The notes under the pieces were generated by a model. The model ran no database searches. It was not told where the DNA came from and saw only the letters and a list, made by a program, of their open reading frames with translations. Position numbers and translations under genes: made by a program. A DNA stretch of 64,000 nucleotides from Toxotes chatareus (taxonomy: Eukaryota > Chordata > Actinopteri > Toxotidae): positions 4,911,950 to 4,975,949 of the forward strand of contig CM028893.1 of the NCBI GenBank assembly GCA_016801885.1, written 5' to 3'. Positions 51,411-64,000 of the stretch are shown here, in pieces; positions within the stretch are counted from its first letter, which is position 1, and every line of letters starts with the position of its first letter.

Positions 51411-51876
51411 CAGTTCGACTGATACCAAGGGGTTAGTATCTTCATTTAATAATTCCTTTGTCTGTCAGAATCTGCGCCATTTATAATAAATAGATGTGTG
51501 TTTCTGTCTCACCCCATCAGACAGTGCTGTGCACCATTTGTTGTGCCTCTGTGTTTTGTTCTGTACATATGGAGACAATAGAGTGTGTTTATCATTGGAT
51601 TAGTGAATTCCTGTTATTTGTGTATTTTTCTTTCACCTTTATGTGAAAAAAAAAACTGTATACTTTGCAATGATTATGAAGTTGTAAGGTAAAATCATTT
51701 GTATTGCTCGAATGCAAAAGACAGTAATGTCCCTACAACTAAGATACATTATGTGCGTTTCATGTTTCATCAGATGTTCTTAATCCTGCTTGTTTGAGTC
51801 TGGAGTTCTCACACATGACATAACACACACAATATTATCTTTGGACCTATCTCTGTCTTTACCAGGTCAGAGGGAT

Positions 51877-51941
51877 TACACGCGTCCCATGTTCAGTGTC
51901 TATATAATTACAGATTACATGAGATTACACGGACGCGTGTA
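51877..51941. repeat. Inverted repeat with 11-bp perfect arms
   Basis: TACACGCGTCC (51877-51887) and GGACGCGTGTA (51931-51941) are exact complements separated by 43 bp. The arms hold ACGCGT, CpG-rich in an AT-rich setting, and GATTACA repeats lie around and within. It may be a small MITE remnant or a structured site. Confidence 0.75.
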
Positions 51942-52052
51942 GCTGTATAATCATTCTTTTGACATGTGGTGAAAGTCAGCATATTTCAGTTGTTTGTCTT
52001 ATCACTGACACTGAGACAGATTAATACAGAGCACTTAATCATCTTAATAATT

Positions 52053-52053
<1 letters not shown>

Positions 52054-52125
<72 letters not shown>
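52054..52125. repeat. (TG)36 microsatellite, 72 bp
   Basis: A long pure TG array. A shorter one lies at 52415-52438. Both are likely variable and Z-DNA prone. Confidence 0.97.
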
Positions 52126-52127
<2 letters not shown>

Positions 52128-52439
52128 CTGCACTGAAGATGCAATCCGTGCAAAATCAACAATATGTTAAGTGAGATCAGTCTTGGGTCAAATGCTGTTT
52201 GTTGACTGTACATCTGTGTGTGTGGGCATGCATGTACACGTGTAAGAGTGCATGCATATGATTATGTGAGCATGCATAGCATTACACATGAGACTGTGTG
52301 TACATATATGTGTTAGTATGTGTCCACGTCTCAGCTGGTGTCATGTGGGCAAAAGCTGAGGGGGCCGTGTCCCTCAGAGGGGATTGTCACATACAATAAA
52401 GATGCAGTTAATATTGTGTGTGTGTGTGTGTGTGTGTGC

Positions 52440-55400
52440 TGGAGTGAGGGGTCTATAATCTGTAGGATTAGTGCCTGTGGATTGAGACTGAGATTAAATT
52501 CAACACCAACAGGGTCTCCTCCTGCAGAGAGACAGATTCGTGTGTGTGTGTGTGCACTCAGTGACTACACTGTTAAATTTAAAGCAGCAGTAGGGAAGAG
52601 TTTTTATTTATTAAACAGCCTGAATATTCAAGCAGAAAAAACCACCTCTGAGCTGAAGTAGATTCATCTTAACTTGAGGGTATTGTTACTGGCCAAAAGC
52701 AGTAAAACAAACAGGGTTGGCTCCAGCCAAACACAGCACACATCATCAGTAAACTGAGCCTCATCAAATACAGAGAAGATATTATTTGACTCATATGATG
52801 CAACCTCACAGGCTTACCTACACAGGTCCAACTGTAGGCTAAACCCTCAAAGACACTCCAACTCAAAGAGATACCCATGAGCCACGTCACTCAAAGCACC
52901 TCCACTTGAGTCTTCTGCGAGTGAGAGAAATTCCTTCTCCATTTTTCCTAACTATAAAAAGACAGTCCCTTTGCACCTCAAAGCATACACACACACAACA
53001 AACTGAGCCTCATGCAGGAATATTTTTTTGGTCCTGTCCTAAAATTCTCTTACTTACTTTTTTCTTGTACATAGGAGAGTTTCAAGTACGATTCACCAAA
53101 CCTCTTTAACTGCACAAAGGTGTCGCAAACTGCCCCTTTCAGACTGATCTCTAAAATCTAAGACATCTCTCAATAAATTGGCAAACCATTTTCAGTATCA
53201 TATTTGTCTCCAAATTCATCCTGACAAAGACACTGTAATTCATCCATCAAAAAAGTGTGTTTTCCCCCTGTGGAGGAGGAAAATCTATCTGTTCAAGACA
53301 GGTCTGGACCACTCGAGAGTTTAGATCATTCTATGAGAAATTTCTAGTAGTATGAAGTATGAGAGCTTGTTATTGCACTCAAATGCCATGTAATCAAAAT
53401 CCTGCTGATCCTTTACCCTCATGTTTGTCTTCACTTCAACTGTGAACCTTTAAATCACAGCATGTTTGCACAAGAGAAGAAAAAGCAGATTAGTTTGTAG
53501 AAAAATGTGACCTTAATAATGTTTACTTTCTCTTACTTTCCAAATTTCTCCGTCCACCTCAGCCACACACACAAAGTCCCTCCATTCTTCCTTCTTGACC
53601 TTTAAATAGATTGTCAGTTTTTTTTTATATCACTACTGTTGGGCAGAAACCTTGTATCTCCATATCCTGTCATTTTTATTTTCATTTCTTTTCCTAAATA
53701 TATTCCATTGATCGCCCTTTATGTCAGTGTGTGGGGTTTACAAATATTTAACCAAAGAAAAGTATTAAAACATTAAAACATTTTCATTGCGTGAAAAGTA
53801 ACGGTTTTGGACAAGCAAGGTTTCCGCCTGACAATGACCACATCTTTGTTAAGACACAAACAAAACCTATGAATGCCTGCAGGCTCCTGTTCACAATGTC
53901 ACAATCAATGCTTTCTGACATTTGAGTGGGTTGGTGGGTGGGGTGGAGGGGCAGGAGAGAGTATGTGTGTACAAGAGTGTGCAAGTGCATTTATTGTGTG
54001 TACAAACCACCTACCAGTAGATGGACAGGTGAACTAATTTTTGTGAAACTGCAGGTTTAACCAGTGCCTGCTTACATTTATTAAAATACACGTTTCAAGC
54101 AGCGCACAGGGTGAGACTGTAAGTGAAACACAGATCAGTGCAGTTTCTGAGGTCAGCAATAGTTTTCAGTATAATTTCTATAAAAACAAGGTGGTGGAAT
54201 TGGCTGAGAATTACTTTTTATACTTTAAAAACATGAATTATACAAGTATAAACAGTGCATGAGACCATGTGATCAAGCTGAATAGCCATCTGATTACACA
54301 GAATACAAGCATTGTCTGTACACTGCCAAAATCAATACACATCTGATCTAGCTATCCCAGCTAATGGAGGGCAGTAGCTGAAAGTATTGGCAGTATGAGT
54401 ACAAAAGCATTAAATCGATAACAGCTACTGAACCCACAGAAATACTTCAAAATGATAATTAAAATAAAAAAAACAGAGAATATAGCAAGAGCCGCTGTAG
54501 CTACAGTGTCAAATGGATACAAAGGAGGGTAATTCTGAATTTCTTTCAAATACATGACCTATTGGAAAATTGAATAGGCCTTTTGAATAGCCAATACAGT
54601 GTAAAGCACTGCAGAGGCAACACTGTCAGTATCCACAATGGGTTTCTCTGCATTCACACACACACACACACGCACACGCTCAAGCACAGAACACAAATTG
54701 AATATGCACTGTTTTGTCAAAACACATTTTTTCTTCTCCCTGTCTAATTTGTGTGCACACCAACGACCTGTTGCTTCATTTCCTTGTGCGCCTTGGTTAA
54801 AATGTTGGACACACTTGCGTCTAATTATATACCAGCATGATTGGATATCTGTTCAACCCGCAGCACTGTGAACGCCACTTCAATCAGCACTCAACAAGCT
54901 CATCATCCCTGTCATGGTGGGTTCAGGACAGAAGCTTGACAGTGACAGTGATTGTTCCTCAAAGTGTCAAATCAATAAAGGAGATGGTGAGGGCGAAGGT
55001 GCCCTCCAGATGTGACTGTCTCTGTCTTCTACCTCAGGTGATTTTGACACATCCTACTGTGGGTTCATGAGCAGAAAGTCAAGAATAACAATTCTCCATC
55101 ATAGTGCCTGCATTAATTTGCCTCATTTGTCTGGTGGTGGTGTATTACCATGAAGCAGGTGCAGGTGTGTGTGGAACCGCTCAGAAAAATGAATATACTC
55201 TACGAGGAGCTGTAATTTTAGAGACTGAGAAATCACTGACCAGAAAATGGGAAATATTGGTTTAAAATAATAAGGTTAACTTAAATTCCACGACAAATAC
55301 AAACAGACAGAAAAGAAGGTCACCTTGAGCGAAATAACAAATTGTTGTGTTTATACAGCACAAACCTGCCTGCTCTTTGTTGGCGACAGTCCTCTAACTT

Positions 55401-57035
55401 GCCTCAGGCTGTCCTCAGAGTCTTGGTACGGTGACCAGTTAAAGGTTAGGATTTGCTCTGGGGTCGAGTGCACCAATTATAAACAGGGTCAAAGCACAGG
55501 ATCCATCTGAGCTAGTTTATATATGTATTTTCTTGTTGCTCACATTGCATGGCCTCTAATGTTAGTGTCCTGCAGCCATTGCTGGCTCCTATTTTCTCTT
55601 CCTAGATGATCCCACTGGTTAATGCTGTTTTTTTCAGGGCATTAAAGGAGAGTTCAGGAGATATTTGACTGATCTGATTTCTTGAAAAGTCACCATTTTC
55701 ACCCGGTCTAAAACTCTGAGGTCAGTGATGGCTCAACAAATGGCGAGTTTAGAAGCGCAACTGAGAAAAGCAGTTAGAGTGAAACAAATATTCTTGGCCA
55801 GCTTTGCGATAGTAATAGTGTGCTGCAAGAAAATAAAAAACACAATAGACTGCGTCAGCAGGTAAACTGTCCTTGTACAGTACACAAAGTCAGTGTTAAG
55901 AGCCTGCATTATTCCAAGACTTAATCTGTTTACAGCATGAAACACCACATAATGCTGTTAAGAATACACAAAGCTATGTTATGGCTCAAACTATGGCCAA
56001 ACAACATCAAACCTAACAACTGGCTCTCAGGCATCAGTGCATCTGGCACAAATAAGCATCTTGCAACAAATGTCATCTGTCTAGACAGTTGAATCACACG
56101 AAAACACAGTGACATCCCAAAACCAGTCAACTGAGACACACTGATGCCTTACAGCCACAATGTCTCATAACAATGGGATTAAAACAGCACTAATACCCAT
56201 GTTCAAAAACAACTCTTATATCCCTTTCTATAATCCTCTTCCTCGATTCACCCAAAAACACTTCCCAAATAATCAGCTTAAATAATAAGACTAGTGCCTT
56301 TTATTCAAGTTTACTATTGAAGAAAGACAGGTTTCATTGCTTTTGCATGAATCAGCCTTAACTGAGTCAGACTGACCATACTCTGTTCATTTCATTAATT
56401 CAAAAGTTGGCACTGCAATCCATCTCAGCCTGCCACCTCTCATTTGGGCATTGAAAAGTATCACATTAATCCCACTCACAGTCCCAACTGTATCTGTCGC
56501 TGGCTCAGATTGGATCAATGGAGTTGATTTAATTCACAGCCAAGGCGGTCAATATCTGTAACTAATGCTAATTTAAATGTAAATGATAGCAATCAAATAA
56601 CAGGTGCACGGTCAAGGTCATTTGAGGATTCAGGGCTGTTGGTATACAAACAGGACAAGGGTGGGCAAACAGGGAAAACAGCACAAGCAATGCAATGCAA
56701 GTGGTACTTAAGAAGTTGAATTATTTAGTGTAGACTCTACCATACTGTGGCCTTACAAAAATATATATAAACAGACAAAATAATATGCCCCGTATCCTGC
56801 TTTGCAGCACAAGGAGTTGAAATGAGACTTGTGTCACTATGACTAAGGCTCTTCTACACTGAGAAATATGGTGATTCATATCTTCTAGAGGGAGGAAACA
56901 TAAAAATTTTCTGGTTCATGGTGACATTAAATGCAAGAGACAATCATACCACTCAAAATGGTGTAAAAACCAGGTATTTTTCCAGAAATCAGAGAAATTG
57001 GTTAGAAGGCTGAGAGCCTACAGCTGCACAAGCAG
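52440..57035. other. Intergenic, no gene seen
   Basis: AT-rich unique sequence with only short CA/TG tracts (for example about 54655-54673). No exon, RNA gene or recognisable transposon found. Confidence 0.6.
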
Positions 57036-57039
57036 CTCT

Positions 57040-57358
57040 GTGAAGCTGCACACAGCTCTGCTTTGAGCTAAGGACTACTGACATTCTCACAATGACAATG
57101 CTAAAATACTTGTGTTTAGCAGGTATAATGTTTTACATGTTCACCGTCAGTGTGTTGGCATGCAAATGTTTGCTAATCAGCACTAAACACAAAGTACAGC
57201 TGAGGCTATTGGTGAACAAATTAAAATTTCAACTTGCTGATGGCAAGAGGAAAAGTTAAGGTCTCAAAAGTGTCTCAAATTTCATAGACATCCATCCAAT
57301 TGTTGTTGCCATACTGTAATTCAGTCTGGACTACAGTGGTGGACAGACTGACAAGCAA
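57040..57358 (+). repeat. Interspersed repeat, copy 1
   Basis: The stretch contains AGCACTAAACACAAAGTACA, GCTGAGGCTATTGGTGA, ATTTCATAGACATCCATCCA and CAGTCTGGACTACAGTGGTG in that order. The order and wording match a family I have seen scattered through percomorph genomes, and its right half aligns with the copy at 60176-60415 (TTTCAT-G..ATCCAT...TTCAGTCTGGA.). It has no ORF. The family name was not identified and the left boundary is approximate. Confidence 0.65.
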
Positions 57359-57729
57359 AACAGTAAAAACAATAACACTGGTGAATGGGACATACGACCT
57401 AGGAGGAAACAGGTTAAACTAACATCAGATTAAATCCAAATATTTTTCAGTGAAAATATAAAACATATATAAAATAAAACATACTGATCCTATGGATCTG
57501 AAAAGCAACACACTGCACATCAACTGATTTACATAATAAATGATTCCTGCTACTACAACAGCCAATCACCTACCGGCCACTTACCCACGCATTAATTCCC
57601 TAGCTGAGGCTCTGGGATTATAGATTGGTCCTACTCAGACCTATGTGGCCACTTTAATAGACACCATATTGCATTTGGAATCAGCTAATTTGTTCTGTTT
57701 GACAACAGTGACGCTGGTTAACTCTGAGG

Positions 57730-57930
57730 TAACTGATTGTGAGAATGTGTGTGTGTGTGTGTGTCTGTTTGTTTGAGGAGTTGGGAGGGGGTGTAAATCC
57801 CCCAGTCACCAGCAGGGCAACGCTCTCTGACCCTAAAACACGAGTTTAATCCCTGAGGAGGAGCCCCTGGTGTCCTGACGATACACGCTCCAACACACAC
57901 CCGACACACACACACATACACACACACGTA
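57730..57930. repeat. Pair of opposed TG and CA tracts
   Basis: A TG array at about 57746-57764 and CA tracts at about 57894-57927 lie 130-180 bp apart in opposite sense, so they could pair. No gene is present; Cys/Val and His/Thr open frames are artefacts. Confidence 0.6.
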
Positions 57931-59164
57931 AACACACAGCTGGCCAGTCATGAGACACCCTCCCTATGGCGTGGGAGCAAAACCTCTTGACAGCAGGCAG
58001 GAGAATGCTAAGGAGGGAGTGTGTATGTCTAATTGGGAGTGTGCATTTTCGTGTGCACGCCCATGCATTTGTATCCTTCATTGCGTGCTCAGTCACCTGC
58101 ATGCATTTGATCGTTCATCATTTCTATGTGTGTATTTCAAAGGGGCGCTCAGGGGACAGCCGCTAACAATGATATCACTTCAGCCTCTGTAAATCTCTTT
58201 CTGCCTCCCACAGGGCGAGGAGTGGTGGGAGCGAAGGCAAGAAAACAGGAGTGTCAGGAATGAAAGAGAATTGTGTTTGCGCCTGGTGGGTGATGAGTGT
58301 GCGAGGGAGGAAAAAGGAGAGATGAAGGGAAAAAGGAGGTCAAGAAAGACATGCTGTTCTTGGCAAGGTGCAAGCATGTAAATCAAGGCTGGAAAGGACA
58401 GAAGAAAGACTTTATTAGACAACAGATTTGAGAGAAGACAGAGACTTCCTGTGATCTGTGCTCGCCAAGGATCATGGTGAGCACAGATGGATCTCTTGCA
58501 CTTTGTTCCCTCTATGTTCTTCTTCTTCCCCTCTGAAAAGCTGGGAGTATTTCTTGTTCTAGAATCAGTAGAACAATGTCTGTGGCAGAAGTGAATAAGC
58601 ACTGAAGTGCCCTTGAGCAAGCTGCCCAGTCCTGACAGTGCAGGTGTGCAGCTCGTCATTCTGTCCCTTCTTTCCCCTCCCTCTAATCTTTGTCATTAGT
58701 AAAACAGCACACGAAGCTCCCCAGGAAGAGGAAAAATTAAATTCTCTGTGGACAGACCATTTTCATTTCTTCATTACTTTTTCTCCTCTCCACCTTTTCT
58801 CTCTCTCTCTTTCTTGCTCTTGGTCTTTCATGTACAGATCAGAGGAGAGTGCCACTTATCACAGGAGTCTAGAGAGGCTTTTCAATAAAAGCTGGCGTTA
58901 CATGCCTGATTTCACAGGGCACTCACACAAAGACCCCTCTATCTCTGTCCTTTCCGTCCCGTCTATAGGATATCCCTCCCTCTTCCTTTTTCAAACAGAC
59001 TTTCTCCATACAGAAATAATGTCACTCACTCGTGGACTCTCACTCTCTTTTGCACACACACATATAGGCATGCCTCTGCTCTTGTTCTCTCTCAATAGGA
59101 TTAGTGGTGTGATTCCTCCACTCCTTTTAAGTGGGCACACCACCAATCCACTTATGATAAACTC

Positions 59165-59360
59165 TGCTGAATACTGAAAAGAGTGAAAGAGGAGGGGAGG
59201 AAAAATGAAAGAGATGAGGACAAAAGAAAAGGAAGAAAAAAGAGATGGGGAAGGAGAGGAGAAGATGAAAGGACACATACAGGAGAAGAATGGAATCAGA
59301 TAAGAAGGAAGGATGGAGGAAAGTAGGAAGATGGAGATGGATGTGAGTTAGGGTTGAGGG
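59165..59360. repeat. Purine-rich tract
   Basis: About 195 bp of nearly pure A/G on the plus strand, preceded by pyrimidine-rich sequence at about 58655-58830. A minor AAACCCTAACCCTGG at 59446-59460 resembles two telomeric units but is not an array. Confidence 0.7.
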
Positions 59361-59615
59361 GGGGTAAAGGTCACAGAAAATGAATGTTCATGTGTTTAAA
59401 AATTAGTACACATTGTTTAGATGTCAAAATCTAACTCTATCTAATCAAACCCTAACCCTGGAAAAAGAATGAGGGGAGGTCACCGAGGAAAAAAGCGAAA
59501 AAACAGGAGAAGAAAGCATAAAAGAGACTTGGCAGCAGACTTCTAGCCAGAAGTGAGGCAATCACTGCATAACTCTAACAAGCACACACACACACACATT
59601 CACAAGAGTGGACTT

Positions 59616-59760
59616 GTTGCCAGGGTGACAAGAGGCAGCAGAGGCCCCGCCCTCCCCCGCCGTGTTTCACAGTGTGATGTCATCGGTTGCCGCCGGCACC
59701 GAGCAGGCCCTTGGCCAATAGGACAAAGGCACTGGAGGGCGCAGCCTGTCCTTGTCAGCT
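59616..59760. promoter_or_regulatory. GC-rich promoter-like block with X-box, GC box, CRE-like, CCAAT
   Basis: In 105 bp the plus strand shows a perfect RFX X-box GTTGCCAGGGTGAC (59616-59629), a GC box CCCCGCCC (59645-59652), a CRE-like TGATGTCA (59675-59682), a CpG-rich GTTGCCGCCGGCACC (59686-59700) and a CCAAT box GGCCAATAGG (59713-59722). This is the most CpG-dense block in the right half of the window. It reads like a Pol II promoter, possibly for a transcript running right on the plus strand or for a far 5' exon of the minus-strand semaphorin. No exon was identified beside it. Confidence 0.45.
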
Positions 59761-60175
59761 TTTTTTTTTTCTTTTTACTCTCGCTCTTTTTTTTTTTTAC
59801 TTTCATCGGGTGCTCTCTTGCTCACCCACTCATTTTCCCTCTCTCTTTTTGACTTATTCAACTGAACAACGTGACCACAGAAGTTGAGGCTTTAGGTCTT
59901 TCACCGCTGATGGAGAGTGAAGCTGATTTTACTGTAGCCTCTCCTGCTGTGGAAGAACATTTCACAGCAAGACGGGCTACAGCGATTGTTCTTGTCCAGT
60001 AAAGGGAAGGTTAGAGAGACAAACTTGTTTGTTTCAGTGGTCCCCTTCTTGTCAGATCAGTTTTCATTTTTCAAAGCAGGCTTCACTTACTTACTTGCAG
60101 CTCTGAGAGGCTGTGATGCTCGTTGTTAAGAAAACAAAACTGTTGGATAGATAAACCCCAGTCCTGCACAAACTG

Positions 60176-60418
60176 ACATTTTGACCTGATGATGGCTCTA
60201 GAAGAAAGGTTAAGGGTTCACCAAACTTCACAGTTCATGGTGATCTACACCACAGCTGTCGAGATGCACTAAAAAAAACAAAAACGTCAGCTCTGTGGTA
60301 TCAAGCTTCATCCTCTGGGGAACATTTCATGGTAATCCATAAAACAATGAGATATTTCAGTCTGGAACAAGGAAGTGGATCAAATGATCAATCAGCTGAT
60401 TCTGCCATCCTTACAGCT
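60176..60418 (+). repeat. Interspersed repeat, copy 2
   Basis: It contains TTTTGACCTGATGATGGCTC, AGGTTAAGGGTTCACCAA, AACATTTCATGGTAATCCAT and GAGATATTTCAGTCTGGAAC. These align in order with copy 1 at 57240-57340 and with the same percomorph repeat type. It is in the same orientation as copy 1, with an insertion of A-rich sequence in the middle. It carries no ORF. Confidence 0.7.
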
Positions 60419-60499
60419 ATGTTGCTAGCAACACTGACCCATCACTGACTTCACCAGGAACAAACTTCAAAAAGCAGCCTACACAGACTGTGCTCACAC

Positions 60500-60680
60500 T
60501 CCTTAAAGAATGAGGCCATACGTGGTTCAGACCACCTCCAAATGTAGTCTGTGTGAGCTGATCTCTAATGCGTCCTCAATGCATCTTGGGTGCATTCACA
60601 CCTGTACTTAGAGCTGTCCACTTGTGACTGGATCTCTCAAGACACATGTAAATACCAGGTCTGAACAGGGCCTTTATCCC
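60500..60680. repeat. Possible decayed MITE-like fragment
   Basis: TCAGACCACCTCCAAATG, GCATTCACACCTGTACTTAG and ACCAGGTCTGAACAGGGCC resemble pieces of a non-autonomous DNA transposon common in fish, as I recall it. GGTTCAGACC (about 60524) and GGTCTGAAC (about 60658) form approximate inverted ends. This is a recollection, not a verified match. Confidence 0.35.
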
Positions 60681-63600
60681 CCCCCGGCTCTACAGGGATG
60701 GATGCTATTTTCCCCACTATCTTCAGGACTGTGAGTAACTCGCTATCTGCTGTCAGAGTCTGAAAACCTCTCTTGTCAGGAGACATTTCCCTTTTACATG
60801 CTGATCCTGCTAAAAGAAATAAATATAAAATACCAAAGTCTTATTTCTGCATCTACAGCACTAAAAGAGTCTGTGTGACTTTTATTGTTTGTAGCAGTTT
60901 AGTGGCTATTCTGCTTGTTATTTTTTGATGCACAAACAAGGTGAGAAGCTGATTTCAATGGAAATGAACATGTATGGAAACCTCATTACCTAAAATGCCT
61001 CTTCCATTTTCTGTTATCTTTGGAGGTTCGTTCCACTGTGTGCGTGCTCCAGCTTCTCTGTAATCCTGATTTATCCTAATATGTTTTTGGCTTAACCTTG
61101 TTTTATTTTGAGTCTTCTGACTATTTGTCCCCATTTTATGCCATCCGACCATATTTCAGTGTGTTCCTGCGTCCTGTAATCTCATTTTTATTGTGATGAG
61201 TCTCTCCTCAGGGCCATTATCTTGTGTTTCTACTGCACTTTTGTCAGAAGGGAGAAGTCAGCCAGAGTGTTGTTGTGCTTTATTGTCCCCTAGCTGAAGC
61301 CTACAAGGACTCTTCACAGTAGATAAGAACGTTCTCCAGACACACACTCAGACACCAACAGATAAGAAACCATCATTTAGGGTGACTGTTCATCATGCAC
61401 CCTGGTGTGTGTGTCTGGGAGACACTGTGTCTAGCAGGTCACTAAATGGAGCCACTGGGGCGAGACTGATTGCTAATTATTGCATTGGATGTTTGCGGCA
61501 TGGGGAGAGAAGATGAGATAATAGGGGGAGCAGACAGCAGAGAGGGCTGTCAAAGGCCTGTACCTGACACACACATGCACACTCAAAACACATTTTCTAA
61601 AACAAAATATATATGTATGCTTAAATAGATACTGGTCAATGACAACCAACCCGGATATGTCTCTAAAAAAAGTGACCATATATAGAGAAGTGAAGTGCTG
61701 TATACTTGAACTGATTGAATTTTAAAGGCATAAACTTGAATATACTCTTCAACAAAATGACTCTACAGACATAGCTCTTTTGTGTGCAGTCTATAGTTGT
61801 TACACGACAGAAAGTTGCTTGTTGACCCCCAGTCACTTTCCTTGTTGTTAAGCAGAGACAGGAAGCAGGAGGAGACCCCTACACGACCTTCTTCCTGTTA
61901 AAAAAAAAAGTTAACAAATGATAAGCTGAAGTTGAATTAATTCTCTTTGCTTTGCAACAATCAATGTGAGGAATCTCACAACTGACAACTGACCAAGGTC
62001 AGCCTTAAGATACAAAGTACACCCTGTGAACTGCTATGAAATGGCCTATTTTGGCTTGTTGGTTATGTTTCTAGTCTTGAAGTGCTGCTGAAAAGGTTAT
62101 AAGGACATCATTGTGTGGCTTAAAATCAGCACAGGATGTTCTCATTTCATATAAAGCTGCTGTGTTTTGTGGAGATTGCATAAGATAATGGCATGGATAA
62201 AAAAAATAATAATAATAACTCAGGATTTTGAGGGGTCAGAAGTAGCAATGTGGCAGGTCCAAATGCAAAATCTCTGTGTTCATGAAAGTCATGAAAATTT
62301 GACTTGCACACAGGCTTGAAACAGGTGGAGGAAGCCCATCGATGGAAACTTAATAACACATTCTTCCTCTTTCAAATGGAAAATCTGTTTCACAAGCAAT
62401 GAAACACACTGTGTTCAGTTCAGTGCACTCTAGGGTTTTGCTGCCAGAGCTTAAATCATTCTGGTATGATGAAAAGCTTATCATGTCTTATGTTACTTAA
62501 TGTTAGCAAACTTGGGATATTATACATATCGCTGTATAACAAACATAACTGCCTCACTTCACTATGTAAAATACTTATTTTATTCACTAATTCACTATTT
62601 ATCAAAGGAAAGGATAAAGAGGAAAGGGTTTATTTGGTGATTTTGTAGATATGTTTGTCGCATAAGAAGTAATTTTGTGCAAGAAATTAATTAAACTATG
62701 TGAATGGTGAAGAAGTAGAAACATTTTTCAGACCATGAAGTCAGTTAGCTGAACTGTAATCACAGGCTGTGCACTGGATGAAATGATCCATTTAACCTCA
62801 TGTTCTCAGTGTTCTGGAGGCAAGTGAAACTAATATGATTATGTTATTTAATTCACAATCATCTCTTTAGAAGATGAATGTCTACAATGAGCACACTGCA
62901 ACCAGGACACAAATCAGAAATCTGACTCCAAAATAATCCAGCAGATCACATTACTGATTAGAACTTCTTACAGGAAATCTGCAGCAAATGACATTTTGAA
63001 GCAGCGCTCTCTTCCCTGGGCTTATCAGGTTATGGTTGGTGAGATTTTACTGGGTCATATCAAATAAACAGACTTGCTTCAACACTTGACAACTGGTACA
63101 GGAAATGACAGACAGGATGCAGCCTATCATAATGAGCAGAGGTGGATCAATGAACGGACAGGAGACCGGAGAGACGGCATGTGTGCATAAAGTCATGTGA
63201 ATTAGCGTCATTATTTTTTACCAAATAAAATCATCATCTGCCTCACACGCATGTCATATGATTTCCCATCTCTTCTCAGCTCACAAACAAACCTAAAAAA
63301 AAGTCACAAAAAAAAAAAAAAAAAAAGCAGATGTTTTATGATGTTAAGAAGAACACAGGGTTCATTGAAAGGTGATTAGAACTATCTGTCTCCACTTCAA
63401 ATCAAAGGCTGCAGGCATGAAAACATCATATGACAGAAGTACATAATGTAATGCAGCTGCAGCGATATCTGAAGCACATCAGTAAGAACATAATTCACAG
63501 GAGACAGCATGACTTGTTGGGAAAAGTAAAGGGAAACACCGGAATGAAATAAGAAGTAAGTAATTCTGGGAAAGGTGAAAAAGGTTTAACAATCATGGCG

Positions 63601-64000
63601 TCAAAGAAACATCTGCAACTGCTGGATTTTCCAGCCCACTTTTGGGTGAGTTACCACTAGTCCCCACTGAGTTGTTTCCACATTCGAGTACCACTCGCTG
63701 TATGTCCATTTGTTTTAAGCAAAAAGGACCTGCTACTGAAATGAAATGTCAGAAGACAAAAACATTTCCACATGATATTCACGAGTTCTGAAACCTATTT
63801 GAGCTTCAATTCAACAACTGATCATTCACTTAAACAAAACATTACCTGGTCAGCACTGTATAAGCTGTGACATGGTTCCTTTAGGTCCTGGCATGCTGAT
63901 TCTCACCTCTCATACAGCCGTGGAGGTTACTGTAGGTCACAGAGCAAACAGGGGAAACAATATGTCAGAGTGAGTCTAAAACACAGAGCTCTAAAGTGGC
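60681..64000. other. Intergenic to right edge, no gene seen
   Basis: AT-rich sequence without a recognisable exon, tRNA or transposon. It holds an A19 run at 63308-63326 and short CA tracts. Open frames of about 60-70 codons lack family features. Confidence 0.6.

Noticed and set aside
58638..59177. Longest plus-strand open frame (179 codons)
   Set aside because: Serine/leucine-rich low-complexity translation over CT-rich sequence. No family motif, no splice context, and antisense frames are equally open.
59345..59460. Telomere-like units (GTTAGGG, CCCTAACCC)
   Set aside because: Only one or two units each, so not an interstitial telomeric array.

Overview
This is vertebrate nuclear DNA, most likely a teleost fish and probably a percomorph. 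The evidence is dense (CA)n/(TG)n, CT/GA and homopolymer tracts, low coding density, a very long first intron, interspersed repeats of a type I associate with percomorph genomes, and two eukaryotic Pol III tRNA genes with internal A and B boxes and no encoded CCA. There is no bacterial or organellar organisation.

The only protein gene I can support runs on the minus strand, from a promoter region at about 36.2-37.0 kb to the left edge. It is the 5' end of a semaphorin. Coding exon 1 (36096-36201) gives the start codon and signal peptide. Exon 2 (1991-2136) carries the first conserved stretch of the sema domain, with a GARD motif. Exon 3 (1687-1746) carries the conserved W..P...K...C..KGK stretch. 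All three exons join in frame (phases 1 and 0) at canonical GT/AG sites, giving 104 codons. The rest of the gene lies to the left of base 1. The layout and residues fit class 4 semaphorins, and among members I can recall the resemblance to SEMA4F is best, but the exact paralogue is not settled. Intron 1 is about 34 kb and intron 2 only 244 bp. Intron 1 holds microsatellites, a promoter-like cluster at 18.54-18.63 kb (ZNF143/THAP11-type motif, palindromic CRE, GC box) and scattered candidate regulatory elements, but no exon I could recognise.

The 27 kb upstream of the semaphorin (37-64 kb) has no convincing protein gene. It holds two identical tRNA-Ala(CGC) genes 3.8 kb apart in the same direction, with flanks similar enough to show a local duplication. 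It also has a perfect palindromic RFX X-box at a switch from pyrimidine-rich to purine-rich sequence (about 48.5 kb), two perfect short inverted repeats, a CTGAA-rich degenerate array, two copies of one interspersed repeat family, and a GC-rich promoter-like block with an X-box, GC box, CRE-like site and CCAAT box (about 59.6-59.75 kb).

I did not find a clearly novel multi-gene system. The items most worth a second look are the promoter-like clusters, the two X-boxes and the duplicated tRNA unit. All regulatory calls rest on motif reading alone.
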